From JANMZR01 sp031383555 (GTDB taxonomy: Bacteria; Bacteroidota; Bacteroidia; Cytophagales; Spirosomataceae): a stretch of DNA of 32,943 bases. Below the pieces are notes generated by a model. The model made no database searches. It saw nothing but the letters and a program-made list of their open reading frames with translations, and was not told the DNA's origin. Location of the stretch: contig JANMZR010000261.1 in NCBI GenBank assembly GCA_031383555.1, positions 1-32,943 on the forward strand, given 5' to 3'. A program made the translations under genes and the position numbers. This document shows, piece by piece, positions 1 to 8,370 of this stretch. Each line of letters starts with the position of its first letter. The stretch's first letter is position 1.

Positions 1-1
1 T

Positions 2-2356
2 TTGTTTTATATCATATTCAATCATTATTTTGAATATTATTATGTTTGGAATTATTCGTCAAAATCGTTGCCTGCCGAATATATTTTATCAAGCTTTTGG
101 CATGGTCAAGAAGGAAGCTTTTTACTATGGATATTTTGGGATACAATTTTAGGCCTAATTTTAATAAAACTTTCTGGTAAAAAATGGGAGGCTCCTGTGA
201 TGACAGTTTTTGCGTTGGTACAGGCGTTTTTATGTTCTATGATATTAGGAGTTGTTATTCCCGGTATTGAATTAAAAATAGGCTCAACCCCTTTTTTATT
301 GTTGAAAGAGGCCATGCCTGACCTACCTGTTTGGCAAATGAATGCCAATTTCATACCTGAAGACGGCAAAGGTATGAACCCTCTTTTACAAAATTATTGG
401 ATGGTTATTCACCCTCCTACCCTCTTTTTGGGTTTTGCGACTACCCTAGTTCCATTTGCCTATTTGATGGCTGGCCTTTGGAAAAAAAGATATTCAGACT
501 GGATAAAACCTAGTTTGGCTTGGTCATTAGTTTCTGCATTAATATTAGGTATAGGCATATTAATGGGAGCTTATTGGGCCTATGAAACACTCAACTTCGG
601 CGGATATTGGAATTGGGATCCTGTTGAAAATGCCGTTTATGTACCTTGGGTGGTAATGGTGGCTGCCATTCACACACAAATTGCTAATAGGAAATCGGGA
701 ACTTCAATAAAAGCTTCAGCAATTTTAGTAATTGCTCAATTTATATTGATTTTATATTCAACATTTCTTACTCGCTCTGGAATTCTTGGCGATGCTTCAG
801 TACATTCCTTTACAGACCTTGGCCTATCAGGGCAGTTGCTATTATATTTATTCACATTTATAATATTGTCGATAATACTATGCTGGTACCATTGGAAAAA
901 TATTCCTACCGACGAAAAAGAACTTTCAACTTATAACAAAGAATTTTGGATATTTATCGGTGCAACTGTGCTTTGTTTGGCAGCCTTTCAGGTAATATTT
1001 ACTACCTCAATTCCCGTTTATAGAAGTATCGCTGAAGCATTTGGCTTTGTATCGAATTTAGCAATGCCAGCCGATCAAATTGGGCATTATTCCAAATTTC
1101 AGCTTTGGGCTTTTGCCTTAATTACAGGTCTAACTGGTATTGGACAATATGTTTGGTGGGGTCGAATTAAAAAATCCGGCTGGATAAAAGCAATTACAAA
1201 CCCACTCATTGCTGCTTTAGTGCTGACCGCTTTAGTGATTAATTTTGAAAAAGTATATAACATTAGCTACGCAATTCTTCTATTTTGTTGCCTTTTCGCT
1301 TTAGTTGCTAATGCAATGATTATTTTCAATATTTTTCGAGGAAATTATAAAGTATCAGGAGGTGCCATTACTCATATTGGTGTTGCTTTTATGCTTTTAG
1401 GTATTTTATTTTCATCAGGTTATTCAAATATTGTATCTTTAAACAGCACAGGAATAGCCATATCAAATAAAGATGAAGCTTTTACCAAAAATGATAATAA
1501 GGAAAACAAAGAAAACATTGCTTTATGGCAAAACAAGCCACAAAAAATGGCAGATTATACCCTAACATATAGAGGTATGCGGCTTAAAGGTAGAGAATTG
1601 CCAGATTATATCAAACCCAGTCAAGTGGAGATAATAGAAGGCGACTTCCATGCAGTTGCTCTTGAGGAAATAGTTCAAAACGGAAAAACTTATTATAAAA
1701 AAGGTGATACTTTAGCCATTTTTGACGAAAATAGGTATTATGAGATTGATTTTAGAGATAAATCTGGTAAAATAACTACACTTTACCCAAGGTTTCAATT
1801 GAATAAACAAATGGGAAATGTGTCTTCCCCTGCCTTAAAGCATAATCTTTCTAGCGATTTATACACTTATGTTTCGCTTGCACCCAATTTGGAAGAGCGA
1901 GAGTGGACTAAAACAGAAGTTAAACAGGCTGCGATTCGAGATACCTTTTTCCTTAACGATTATGTAGCTGTTTTAGAAGGTGCTCAACAAATAAAAGAAG
2001 TGCCTGGCATTCCACTTGGGCCAAATGATGCAGCTGTAAAGGCAAGTATCAAGATAATTGGGCAGGATTTTGTGGAATATAAAATGGAACCAAATTACAT
2101 CATAAAAGAAGGAATGGTAGCCATGCCACCCGTTGAAAATGAGGAACTTGGCCTCAGAATTCGTTTCACTAATATCGACCCAAAAACTGGTGTATTTTCA
2201 TTTGGCGTAAATACAACCCAACGTGATTTTGTTGTGTTAAAAGCTATTGAAAAACCATTTATTAATTTGCTATGGATTGGTACTGGAATTTTAGTAATTG
2301 GATTAATAATGGCAGCCGCTCGCCGTTATCGAGAGTTTTCTTTGGTAAAGGATTAG
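2..2356 (+). CDS. ccmF: CcmF/CcsA-type cytochrome c haem lyase, 5' end cut by window edge
   Basis: Integral membrane protein expected to present haem to apocytochrome c on the outer face of the inner membrane. The visible 784 residues contain the haem-handling tryptophan-rich motif WNWDPVENA (about 203-211), the family signatures HGQEGSFLLW (34-43), NPLLQNYWMVIHPP (126-139) and LTRSGILGD, and many hydrophobic helices through about residue 480. A mostly soluble region (about 490-750) and a final helix follow. Comparison with E. coli CcmF indicates that roughly 40-60 N-terminal residues lie outside the window; the TTG at position 2 is only the first codon visible and not a believable start. The stop is intact. 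No other cytochrome c maturation gene is visible, so partners must lie upstream. Family assignment is secure; the choice between the names CcmF and CcsA is a matter of convention in Bacteroidota. Confidence 0.9.
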   Translation: MFYIIFNHYFEYYYVWNYSSKSLPAEYILSSFWHGQEGSFLLWIFWDTILGLILIKLSGKKWEAPVMTVFALVQAFLCSMILGVVIPGIELKIGSTPFLLLKEAMPDLPVWQMNANFIPEDGKGMNPLLQNYWMVIHPPTLFLGFATTLVPFAYLMAGLWKKRYSDWIKPSLAWSLVSALILGIGILMGAYWAYETLNFGGYWNWDPVENAVYVPWVVMVAAIHTQIANRKSGTSIKASAILVIAQFILILYSTFLTRSGILGDASVHSFTDLGLSGQLLLYLFTFIILSIILCWYHWKNIPTDEKELSTYNKEFWIFIGATVLCLAAFQVIFTTSIPVYRSIAEAFGFVSNLAMPADQIGHYSKFQLWAFALITGLTGIGQYVWWGRIKKSGWIKAITNPLIAALVLTALVINFEKVYNISYAILLFCCLFALVANAMIIFNIFRGNYKVSGGAITHIGVAFMLLGILFSSGYSNIVSLNSTGIAISNKDEAFTKNDNKENKENIALWQNKPQKMADYTLTYRGMRLKGRELPDYIKPSQVEIIEGDFHAVALEEIVQNGKTYYKKGDTLAIFDENRYYEIDFRDKSGKITTLYPRFQLNKQMGNVSSPALKHNLSSDLYTYVSLAPNLEEREWTKTEVKQAAIRDTFFLNDYVAVLEGAQQIKEVPGIPLGPNDAAVKASIKIIGQDFVEYKMEPNYIIKEGMVAMPPVENEELGLRIRFTNIDPKTGVFSFGVNTTQRDFVVLKAIEKPFINLLWIGTGILVIGLIMAAARRYREFSLVKD

Positions 2357-2414
2357 TTTATTGTGAATTTTCATAAATTTTGGTAATTTTAACAAGAATT
2401 TAAAAACTAATATT

Positions 2415-2600
2415 ATGCTCACAAAAGAAATGGTTAGAAATCAAATCGAAAAATTACCTGAAGAATTTTCAGTTGATGAATTATTTGAGCGCCTCATTTT
2501 AGTCGATAAAATTGAAAAAGGTATAAAAGATTCGAAAGAAGGAAATGTTTATTCTGAGGCGGAAATGGATATTGAATTTCAAAAATGGTTTCAAGAGTAG
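2415..2600 (+). CDS. Small antitoxin of a type II toxin-antitoxin pair
   Basis: Sixty-one residues, strongly charged, predicted mostly helical, ending in an acidic and aromatic stretch (EAEMDIEFQKWFQE). It resembles the short helical antitoxins found before ParE/RelE toxins in Bacteroidota. The assignment rests mainly on context: its 3' end overlaps by 16 bases the reading frame of a ParE/RelE-like toxin, the usual translational coupling of such pairs. No clear DNA-binding domain can be recognised, so autoregulation is not shown. The frame is intact while the toxin next to it is broken, which would leave an antitoxin with no active partner at this locus. It could still neutralise a related toxin elsewhere in the genome. 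Confidence 0.7.
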   Translation: MLTKEMVRNQIEKLPEEFSVDELFERLILVDKIEKGIKDSKEGNVYSEAEMDIEFQKWFQE

Positions 2601-2887
2601 TATATACGAATATTGCCAAAAAAGATTTGCATGAAATATATAGATACATTTCAAATGACTCAAAATTCTAAGCAAAACTTCAAATTCTTAAAATTAAACA
2701 AGCTGTTCAAATTCTTAAAACGTTCTCAAATGTAGGTAGAGAGGTTCCTGATTTTGAAATCCCATTTATAAGAGAAATTATAGAAGGAAATTTTCGAATA
2801 ATTTATATGGTTGTAGATCCTACCAGAATTGATATTCTTACAATTCACCACACTTCAAAAGTATTAAAAATACTAGATTTTCTGTAA
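2585..2887 (+). pseudogene. ParE/RelE-family toxin interrupted by one in-frame stop codon
   Basis: Reading from ATG 2585 gives 28 residues (MVSRVVYTNIAKKDLHEIYR then YISNDSKF), a TAA at 2669-2671, then 71 more codons in the same frame to a normal stop at 2885-2887. The second part has hallmarks of the fold: KIKQAVQILKTFSNVGREVP, IREIIEGNFRIIYMV and IDILTIHHTSK. Total length (100 codons) matches the family. The stop replaces codon 29, where relatives usually carry an aromatic residue (pattern SxFYA), so one base change from TAT or TAC explains it. No other frameshift or stop is present, which suggests a recent loss or a sequencing error. No suitable internal start could restore the protein. 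The overlap with the antitoxin gene is preserved. Confidence 0.85.
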
Positions 2888-2888
2888 A

Positions 2889-3116
2889 ATGATTTTAAAA
2901 GAAACTCTTCTTATTTCAGCCTCAGTTGCTTTTTTCATAATATGGATACTCGAAATTTTCAATGGTATACCCTTGAAAGCCAGTTATTTTTGGGTAATGT
3001 TTGGCTTAGGCTTTTTATTATATTTTCAATATTCTAAGAATAATAGATTGAAAAAAGAGGAAATCGCCTCAAAAAAAGATACCTCTATCAATAAGCCCAA
3101 AAAGTTAAAAAAATAG
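2889..3116 (+). CDS. Small two-helix membrane protein of unknown function
   Basis: Seventy-five residues. Two hydrophobic segments (about 5-23 and 31-47) are joined by a short loop, and a very lysine-rich tail follows (KKEEIASKKD, ending KPKKLKK). By the positive-inside rule the tail is probably cytoplasmic. The ATG begins one base after the stop of the broken toxin frame, so it may have been co-transcribed with the toxin-antitoxin pair, or be the first gene of a unit with the CNNM/CorC protein 62 bases downstream. No family is recognised and no function is offered. Length, clean start and composition support a real gene, but this is the least certain intact protein on the + strand. Confidence 0.55.
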   Translation: MILKETLLISASVAFFIIWILEIFNGIPLKASYFWVMFGLGFLLYFQYSKNNRLKKEEIASKKDTSINKPKKLKK

Positions 3117-3178
3117 CAAATACATACTCTTGATATTGATATTATTTTTTAACTTGCAACCGCATCATCCCATTTTTA

Positions 3179-4501
3179 ATGGATTCACAATCTTTATTTT
3201 ACATCATACTAGCCATAATTGGCTCAGCTTTTTTTTCAGGTGTAGAAATGGCGTTTGTTTCGGCCAACAAATTATATTTTGAATTACAAGCCAAACAAGG
3301 CGTAATCACTGGTGGAATAATCTCCAAATTCCTCAAAAATCCTTCACAATTCATTGGTACCATGCTTATTGGTAATACAATTTTTTTGGTGCTTTATGGG
3401 ATATTTATGGAAAGCTCCATTCATCATTTTTTTGAGTTGGCTACCTGGTTGCCTGATATACTAAAACGTTCTGAAGTTTTTATGCTTTTGATTCCAGCGT
3501 TTATCGCCACTATTATTATTTTGGCAACAGCTGAGTATACCCCTAAAAGTATTTTTCTATTAAATCCCGACGGATTTTTAGAAGTATTAGCCATCCCGAT
3601 ATGGATTATTTATCATATTATGTCACCTATTGTATATTTGATGGTGGGATCATCTAAGTGGTTCATTGTTAATATATTACGTCTTGATTATTCTGAACAA
3701 AAGTCAGTATTTAGGCTAACGGATTTGAATAATTATATGCAAAACCTAAATCGGAGAATTTCTACCGAGGAGGAAAATGAAGTCGACACCAAGATTTTTA
3801 ATAATGCTTTGGAATTCAAACAAGTGAAAATACGTGATTGTATGATTCCAAGAACTGAAATAACTGCAGTTGCTCATGATTCAGATATCGAAGACCTGAA
3901 AAGAATATTCGTAGAATCTGGTCACTCAAAAGTATTAGTATATGAAGCGTCTATTGAGGACGTTTCAGGTTATGTGCATCAGTTATCATTATTTAAAAAG
4001 CCGAAAGATATAAATTCAGTTATTACCCCAATTATGATAGTGCCCGAGGCGATGGCAGCCAATGACTTGATGGTAAAATTTACCCAAGAACGCAAAAGCC
4101 TAGCCTTAGTAGTTGATGAGTTTGGCGGTACTTCAGGGCTCGTAAGTATGGAAGATATAGTAGAGAAAATATTTGGTGAAATTCAAGATGAGTTTGATGA
4201 TACAGAAAACTGGGCCGAGAAAAAAATAGATGACAATACTTATTTATTATCTGCTAGGCATGAAATAGAATATTTGAATGATAGATATGGCTGGAACCTA
4301 CCCGAGGGCGATTATGACACTTTAGGTGGTCTTGTAATACACCTCAATGAAGACCTACCTGAGATGAATGAAGTGATTCAAATGCCGCCTTTTTCATTCA
4401 CAATTACTGATATGGAAGATGCCAAAGTGAATACCATAAAAGTGCAAATTACAGGAGAAATTAAAGAAAAAGATGAAAATAAAAGCTTTGGTGGACACTA
4501 A
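3179..4501 (+). CDS. CNNM/CBS/CorC_HlyC membrane protein (hemolysin family)
   Basis: The 440 residues show the full layout of the CorC/TlyC group. An N-terminal DUF21 (CNNM) membrane domain (about 1-170) carries SGVEMAF (20-26) and the later AEYTPKS (118-124). A pair of CBS domains (about 215-335) starts at the typical DCMIPRTEITAV and includes ALVVDEFGGTSGLVSMEDIVE. A CorC_HlyC domain (about 345-430) contains YDTLGGLVI. Relatives are linked to Mg2+ or Co2+ efflux or homeostasis, and the CBS pair probably senses nucleotide. The related Bacteroidota gliding protein GldE has the same domain order, but no gldD or other gliding gene is seen here, so that name is not supported. Start chosen at the only ATG before the first helix. 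Substrate is unknown. Confidence 0.9.
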   Translation: MDSQSLFYIILAIIGSAFFSGVEMAFVSANKLYFELQAKQGVITGGIISKFLKNPSQFIGTMLIGNTIFLVLYGIFMESSIHHFFELATWLPDILKRSEVFMLLIPAFIATIIILATAEYTPKSIFLLNPDGFLEVLAIPIWIIYHIMSPIVYLMVGSSKWFIVNILRLDYSEQKSVFRLTDLNNYMQNLNRRISTEEENEVDTKIFNNALEFKQVKIRDCMIPRTEITAVAHDSDIEDLKRIFVESGHSKVLVYEASIEDVSGYVHQLSLFKKPKDINSVITPIMIVPEAMAANDLMVKFTQERKSLALVVDEFGGTSGLVSMEDIVEKIFGEIQDEFDDTENWAEKKIDDNTYLLSARHEIEYLNDRYGWNLPEGDYDTLGGLVIHLNEDLPEMNEVIQMPPFSFTITDMEDAKVNTIKVQITGEIKEKDENKSFGGH

Positions 4502-4617
4502 ACTATTTCGGATTTTCGATTTCGGATTTCGGATTTTTTAGAAGAGACAAATTCTTAAACCTCTCAAAACTTTTAACCTTCATTTAACACCTTAAACTTC
4601 CGAACTCACAAACTTTT

Positions 4618-4649
4618 TTTGTAAAAACCCCAACAAAATTCTACCTTTG
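4618..4649 (+). promoter_or_regulatory. Bacteroidota-type promoter of dnaX
   Basis: A -33 box TTTG (4618-4621) is followed after 20 bases by TACCTTTG (4642-4649), an exact match to the TAnnTTTG -7 consensus recognised by the Bacteroidota housekeeping sigma factor. The box ends four bases before the dnaX ATG at 4654, placing transcription start at or within a few bases of the start codon. This is the best promoter in the window because both boxes and the spacing agree. Confidence 0.75.
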
Positions 4650-4653
4650 AATA

Positions 4654-6390
4654 ATGGAAAATTTTGTAGTATCTGCTCGTAAATATAGGCCTGTCACCTT
4701 CGATAGTGTTGTTGGTCAAGAGCACATTACTGTCACTTTAAAAAACGCTGTTCGCACCAAACATTTAGCACAAGCTTTTCTTTTTTGCGGGCCGAGAGGT
4801 GTTGGTAAAACCACCTGCGCTCGTATTTTGGCCAAAACTATAAATTGTCAAAATCTTACTACCAATACAGAGGCTTGTGGTGAATGTGAAAGTTGCAAAA
4901 GTTTTCAAAACAATGCTTCCTTTAACATCCATGAACTAGATGCTGCCTCCAATAATTCTGTTGAGGATATTCGGAACCTAATTGACCAAGTACGCTACCC
5001 TCCTACTTCTGGCAAATACAAAATATATATTATTGACGAGGTTCATATGCTTTCGTCAGCTGCTTTTAATGCTTTTTTGAAAACTTTAGAGGAGCCTCCT
5101 AGCTATGCAATTTTTATATTGGCTACCACCGAAAAGCATAAAATATTACCTACAATTCTTAGTCGATGCCAAAACTTCGATTTCAATAGAATAAAAGTTG
5201 CAGATATGGCTGCACACTTAAGCAAAATAGCAGTAAATGAAGGTGTTATAGCTGAAAGTGAAGCACTTGAATTAATTGCACAAAAGGCTGACGGTGGCTT
5301 AAGAGATGCTTTGTCGATGTTTGATTTATTAGTTACTTTTTCGTCAGATAATCAACTAATTTATAAACAAGCCATCGAAAACCTTCATATATTGGACTAT
5401 GATTATTACTTCAATATTACAAATGCAGTTAACAGTGGGGATATATCAGAAGTGTTTTTAATTTTTGATGAAATATTGAAAAAAGGCTTTGATGGCCATC
5501 TATTTTTGGTTGGCTTGCTAGATCATTTTAGAAATTTGATGGTTTCGAAAGACAATTCCACCGTACAATTACTAGAAGTTTCGGCAAGTATTCAACAAAA
5601 ATATTTAGAGCAATCTGCACAATTATCCCTTTCATTTTTATTATCTGCATTAAGTATAGGTTCAGCTTGTGATATCAATTACAAAACTGCTAAAAATCAA
5701 CGGTTACATGTTGAAATTTGTCTTTTGAAAATGGCAAATATTTCAAATATGTTCAATTTGGCAAGTCTCCCGAAAGTTGAAGCTGAAAAAAAAAACATTG
5801 AGTTAAAAATTAAAAGTGATTCTCAAGAAAACAAGGTTGAGGAACCTTTAGAATTTGCAACACAAGATCCTGTAAATCAAGATAATGGTTTGCCAATTAA
5901 TAAAATTTCAATTGGGAGCAAAGGTGGCTTAAAAAGTACAAATATTATATTGCCCATTAAAGAAATTGAAAAGTCATTTAACAACCAAGTAAATGAGCCA
6001 TCTATTTCAAAAAAAATAAATCCATTTACATCTGATGATTTACAAAAGAAATGGGATGCGTTCATTTTACAATTAGAAGCGGCCGAACGTTACGGAGAAA
6101 TAGTTTGGTTGAAAAGAAAATTTGAATTAACAGGCACATCTATAGTTTTAAAATTGGATAACGACTTGCAAAAGAAAATGATGGTTGAAGACGGCCTTCA
6201 AGATGAATTTGTAAATTATTTGAGAGAATCTTTAGAAAACTATTCAATAAAATTAACTTTAGAAATTGCTGAGGCAGTAAATCTTGAAAAAATGATTTAT
6301 ACCCAAGCCGAAAAATACAATTTTTTGGCAGAAAAAAACCCTAATCTTGTTATTTTGAAAAATGCTCTTGGCCTCGATTATGACTATTAA
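4654..6390 (+). CDS. dnaX: DNA polymerase III subunits gamma/tau (clamp-loader ATPase)
   Basis: Core AAA+ ATPase of the replicative clamp loader, 578 residues. Visible motifs: Walker A GPRGVGKT (46-53), a four-Cys zinc site (C65, C75, C78, C81), Walker B DEVH (128-131), sensor ATTE (157-160) and the SRC arginine-finger motif (170-172). The three clamp-loader domains end near residue 365. A low-complexity linker and a ~130-residue C-terminal domain follow, where tau normally contacts polymerase and helicase. The start is fixed by similarity of SARKYRPVTFDSVVGQEH to the DnaX N-terminus. An A10 tract lies at codons 378-381, just after domain III (separate entry), and probably allows a short gamma form to be made. 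The stop overlaps the ATG of the next gene by 11 bases, suggesting translational coupling. Confidence 0.97.
   Translation: MENFVVSARKYRPVTFDSVVGQEHITVTLKNAVRTKHLAQAFLFCGPRGVGKTTCARILAKTINCQNLTTNTEACGECESCKSFQNNASFNIHELDAASNNSVEDIRNLIDQVRYPPTSGKYKIYIIDEVHMLSSAAFNAFLKTLEEPPSYAIFILATTEKHKILPTILSRCQNFDFNRIKVADMAAHLSKIAVNEGVIAESEALELIAQKADGGLRDALSMFDLLVTFSSDNQLIYKQAIENLHILDYDYYFNITNAVNSGDISEVFLIFDEILKKGFDGHLFLVGLLDHFRNLMVSKDNSTVQLLEVSASIQQKYLEQSAQLSLSFLLSALSIGSACDINYKTAKNQRLHVEICLLKMANISNMFNLASLPKVEAEKKNIELKIKSDSQENKVEEPLEFATQDPVNQDNGLPINKISIGSKGGLKSTNIILPIKEIEKSFNNQVNEPSISKKINPFTSDDLQKKWDAFILQLEAAERYGEIVWLKRKFELTGTSIVLKLDNDLQKKMMVEDGLQDEFVNYLRESLENYSIKLTLEIAEAVNLEKMIYTQAEKYNFLAEKNPNLVILKNALGLDYDY
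5786..5795 (+). other. A10 slippage tract in dnaX (predicted tau/gamma switch)
   Basis: Ten adenines span codons 378-381 (GAA AAA AAA AAC). If one extra A is read (-1 frame) the next codons are CAT TGA, a stop. If one A is lost (+1 frame) they are ACA TTG AGT TAA, also a stop. The tract contains the classical heptamer A AAA AAC. A product of about 380 residues would hold domains I-III only, the composition of gamma in E. coli and Thermus. Confidence 0.6.
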
Positions 6391-7597
6391 AGGAATTATT
6401 TTAAGAAGCTTATACCTTTCTTTAGTTTTTATTTTTGTAAGTAAAAACCAAATATTATCACAAAAAGATTCTCTTTTTCACATAAAAGGTAAAATAAATG
6501 GACTCACTACTGACCAATGGATTTGGCTACAAAACGCAGATGATGAGCAATTTAGAATTGATTCGATAAAAACAAAATCGGGAGAATTTGCATTTTCAGG
6601 CAAAGTAAAAGCACCAAGTTTATACCACCTTAAGGTTGGTAAAAGCTCCAAAGAACTTTTCCCATTTTTTATAGAAAATGATTCTATAAACATTATTTGT
6701 GAGAATGTATATCCGTTTAGTTGTGAAGTAAAAGGCTCTTATAATCAACAACTTATCGATCAATTTGCGGTTAGAGAAAAAATGGCATGGAATACAATAG
6801 TTATTGAGAATTTGAAAAACACAAATGCCAACTATAGGGAAAAAGCAGGCTATATTCGTAAACAAAAGTTTTCAGAAGCCTTAAAAACGTTTTCTCTATT
6901 ACATGTTAACGATAGAGCAATTGCTTATTTGACTTCACTCAATAGCAATTATATACTCGACGACGACCTAGAATTTATTTATAATAATTTGGGAGAAAAG
7001 TTGAGATATAGCATATTTACTCGTGAAATAAAGGCTGAAATTGATATGAGGAATGCTACGAAAATAGGTAGAAAATTAGTTGATATTGAGCAGGCTGACT
7101 TGAATGGCGAAAAGGTAAATCTATGGGATTTCCGTGATAAATATGTGTTAATGTACTTTTGGGCTTCCAATTTTGAGCCTTGTCGCAAGGAAAATTCAAA
7201 ATTAATGAAACTTTATGAAAAATATAAAGACTGGGGCTTTGAAGTAATGGCTGTTTCAATGGATATTGAAGAAAACGAATGGAATAGAGCTGTAATGGAG
7301 GATAATCTCAACTGGCAAAATGTGTCAGATTTGAAAGGGTGGGACAACGCAATTGCACAAAAACTTAGTATTCAAACTGTTCCGTTTACTATATTATTAG
7401 ACCGTGAAGGCACAATAATTGGAAAAGATTTGCGTGCTGAAGAAATTGATAATATTTTAAATTTGATAAAAGCTACACAAACAGCAGCTAATATTACCAA
7501 TGGAAATATTGAGAAAAAAGGTCCATCCATTTTCAAAAAATTGTTTTCCAAAAAGAAAAAAGCAGATCCTGGAGCGCTCCCAGGAGCAAATAATTAA
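6380..7597 (+). CDS. TlpA/redoxin-like envelope protein with DUF4369-like N-terminus, lacking first active-site Cys
   Basis: About 405 residues from ATG 6380. This start, which overlaps the dnaX stop, is preferred to the ATG at 6362 because it opens directly onto a signal peptide (MTIKGIILRSLYLSLVFIF, cleavage likely near SQ 27-28). Residues ~33-120 form a beta-rich DUF4369-like region, ~120-235 are helical, and ~236-375 form a thioredoxin-like fold with LNGEKVNLWDFRDKYVLMYF, the cis-proline loop TVPFTILLD (P335) and a lysine-rich tail. In typical TlpA/ResA proteins the active site reads WCxPC; here the stretch is WASNFEPCRKE, with Phe265 in place of the first Cys and only Cys268 kept. A dithiol disulfide-exchange cycle is therefore unlikely; a one-Cys or non-catalytic role is inferred. 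The fold assignment is firm, the function open. Confidence 0.85.
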   Translation: MTIKGIILRSLYLSLVFIFVSKNQILSQKDSLFHIKGKINGLTTDQWIWLQNADDEQFRIDSIKTKSGEFAFSGKVKAPSLYHLKVGKSSKELFPFFIENDSINIICENVYPFSCEVKGSYNQQLIDQFAVREKMAWNTIVIENLKNTNANYREKAGYIRKQKFSEALKTFSLLHVNDRAIAYLTSLNSNYILDDDLEFIYNNLGEKLRYSIFTREIKAEIDMRNATKIGRKLVDIEQADLNGEKVNLWDFRDKYVLMYFWASNFEPCRKENSKLMKLYEKYKDWGFEVMAVSMDIEENEWNRAVMEDNLNWQNVSDLKGWDNAIAQKLSIQTVPFTILLDREGTIIGKDLRAEEIDNILNLIKATQTAANITNGNIEKKGPSIFKKLFSKKKKADPGALPGANN

Positions 7598-7730
7598 GCT
7601 TTTTATAATTAAAATCAATCACTTAATAATTAATTGCATTTATTTATCGTTGTAAGTGCATAAAATTGGATTGATTTACCCGAATAAATAATGTTAAATT
7701 TTATTTTAAGTACAAGTTAAAAACAAGCTA

Positions 7731-8240
7731 ATGAAAAAATTAAATCAAATTATATTTATATGGCTAACGATTGTCATAATTAGTTGTAATAAAAAAGAAG
7801 GAGATGCTATTTTGACCGGCCCGTCATTAGTTGGCAAATGGAAAGATACGGGTGTAAAAGGTACTATAACTATTGATTTTTTAGGACAAAAAGCCACAGA
7901 ACCCTTAGATGTAGCTCCAATGAATGATATTGTTGAATTTAAAAACGATGGAACAATAGTTAATTTTGGGGGGTCTGATAGTGATTTAAAAATAACTAAA
8001 TATAAAAACACTACTACTCAATTGACCTTTTCCGGCACTCAAGATAACAAGGCTTTTGATTTGATTTTCAATTTTAAACTTAATGGCACCGCACTATTAT
8101 TGACCTTGAATAAGGAGCTGTTTTCGAAAAATGCTTTTGCCCTGTCTGCTGCTGGGGTAGATTCAGATCTGGCTGATTTTAAGGAATTTGCAAGCTTTAT
8201 TACAGATATAAAATATGAGCAGACTTTAATAAAGCAATAA
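7731..8240 (+). CDS. Small lipoprotein, lipocalin-like, unknown function
   Basis: The 169 residues begin with a lipoprotein signal peptide: MKKLNQIIFIWLTIVIISC with the lipid-modified Cys at about 19, then NKKEGDA. The mature part starts with LVGKWKDTG, the pattern with which many Bacteroidota lipocalin-like lipoproteins begin their barrel. Alternating hydrophobic strands follow (TITIDFL, IVEFKNDGTIVNFGG, QLTFSGT, LIFNFKLNGTALLLTL). No catalytic motif is seen. The gene stands alone: 133 bases separate it from the preceding gene, and it faces the - strand genes downstream. It ends just before the prfC-tail remnant. Function is not assigned. Confidence 0.8.
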   Translation: MKKLNQIIFIWLTIVIISCNKKEGDAILTGPSLVGKWKDTGVKGTITIDFLGQKATEPLDVAPMNDIVEFKNDGTIVNFGGSDSDLKITKYKNTTTQLTFSGTQDNKAFDLIFNFKLNGTALLLTLNKELFSKNAFALSAAGVDSDLADFKEFASFITDIKYEQTLIKQ

Positions 8241-8255
8241 ATCTTTTTTCAAAGC

Positions 8256-8315
8256 TTAGTTTACCTTCTTATTAATCTCACTTGTAAAAGCAAAACTAAT
8301 ATCTGGATTATTTCG
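8256..8315 (-). pseudogene. Remnant: diverged second copy of the 3' end of prfC
   Basis: Read on the - strand this stretch encodes NNPDISFAFTSEINKKVN and a TAA stop. The functional prfC next to it ends NNPDISFAFTSEINKKAN and TAG. The peptides differ at one position, yet the DNA differs at several codons, mostly silently (GCT/GCG, TTT/TTC, AGT/TCT, GAG/GAA, AAT/AAC, AAG/AAA). Similarity stops upstream of the NN pair. Silent divergence of this kind points to the tail of a homologous prfC that evolved as a working gene, not to a fresh tandem duplication. Confidence 0.75.
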
Positions 8316-8370
8316 CTTTTGATTAGGCAATGAGCAATTTAGTGAAAACAGAAAATAATCTTAACTGCTT

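Noticed and set aside
2585..2671. 28-residue peptide from the toxin start as a real small gene
   Set aside because: It is simply the N-terminus of the interrupted ParE/RelE frame; the family match continues after the stop.
3179..4501. Naming the CNNM/CorC protein GldE
   Set aside because: Same domain order as GldE, but no gliding gene is adjacent and the sequence is equally close to general hemolysin-family members.
4505..4540. Repeated TTTCGGATT units after the CorC-like gene
   Set aside because: Only three short imperfect units; a simple local repeat with no sign of function.
7567..7586. Near-palindrome around GGAGCGCTCC at the end of the TlpA-like gene as terminator
   Set aside because: It lies in coding sequence and has no loop or direct T run, so a terminator hairpin is not credible.
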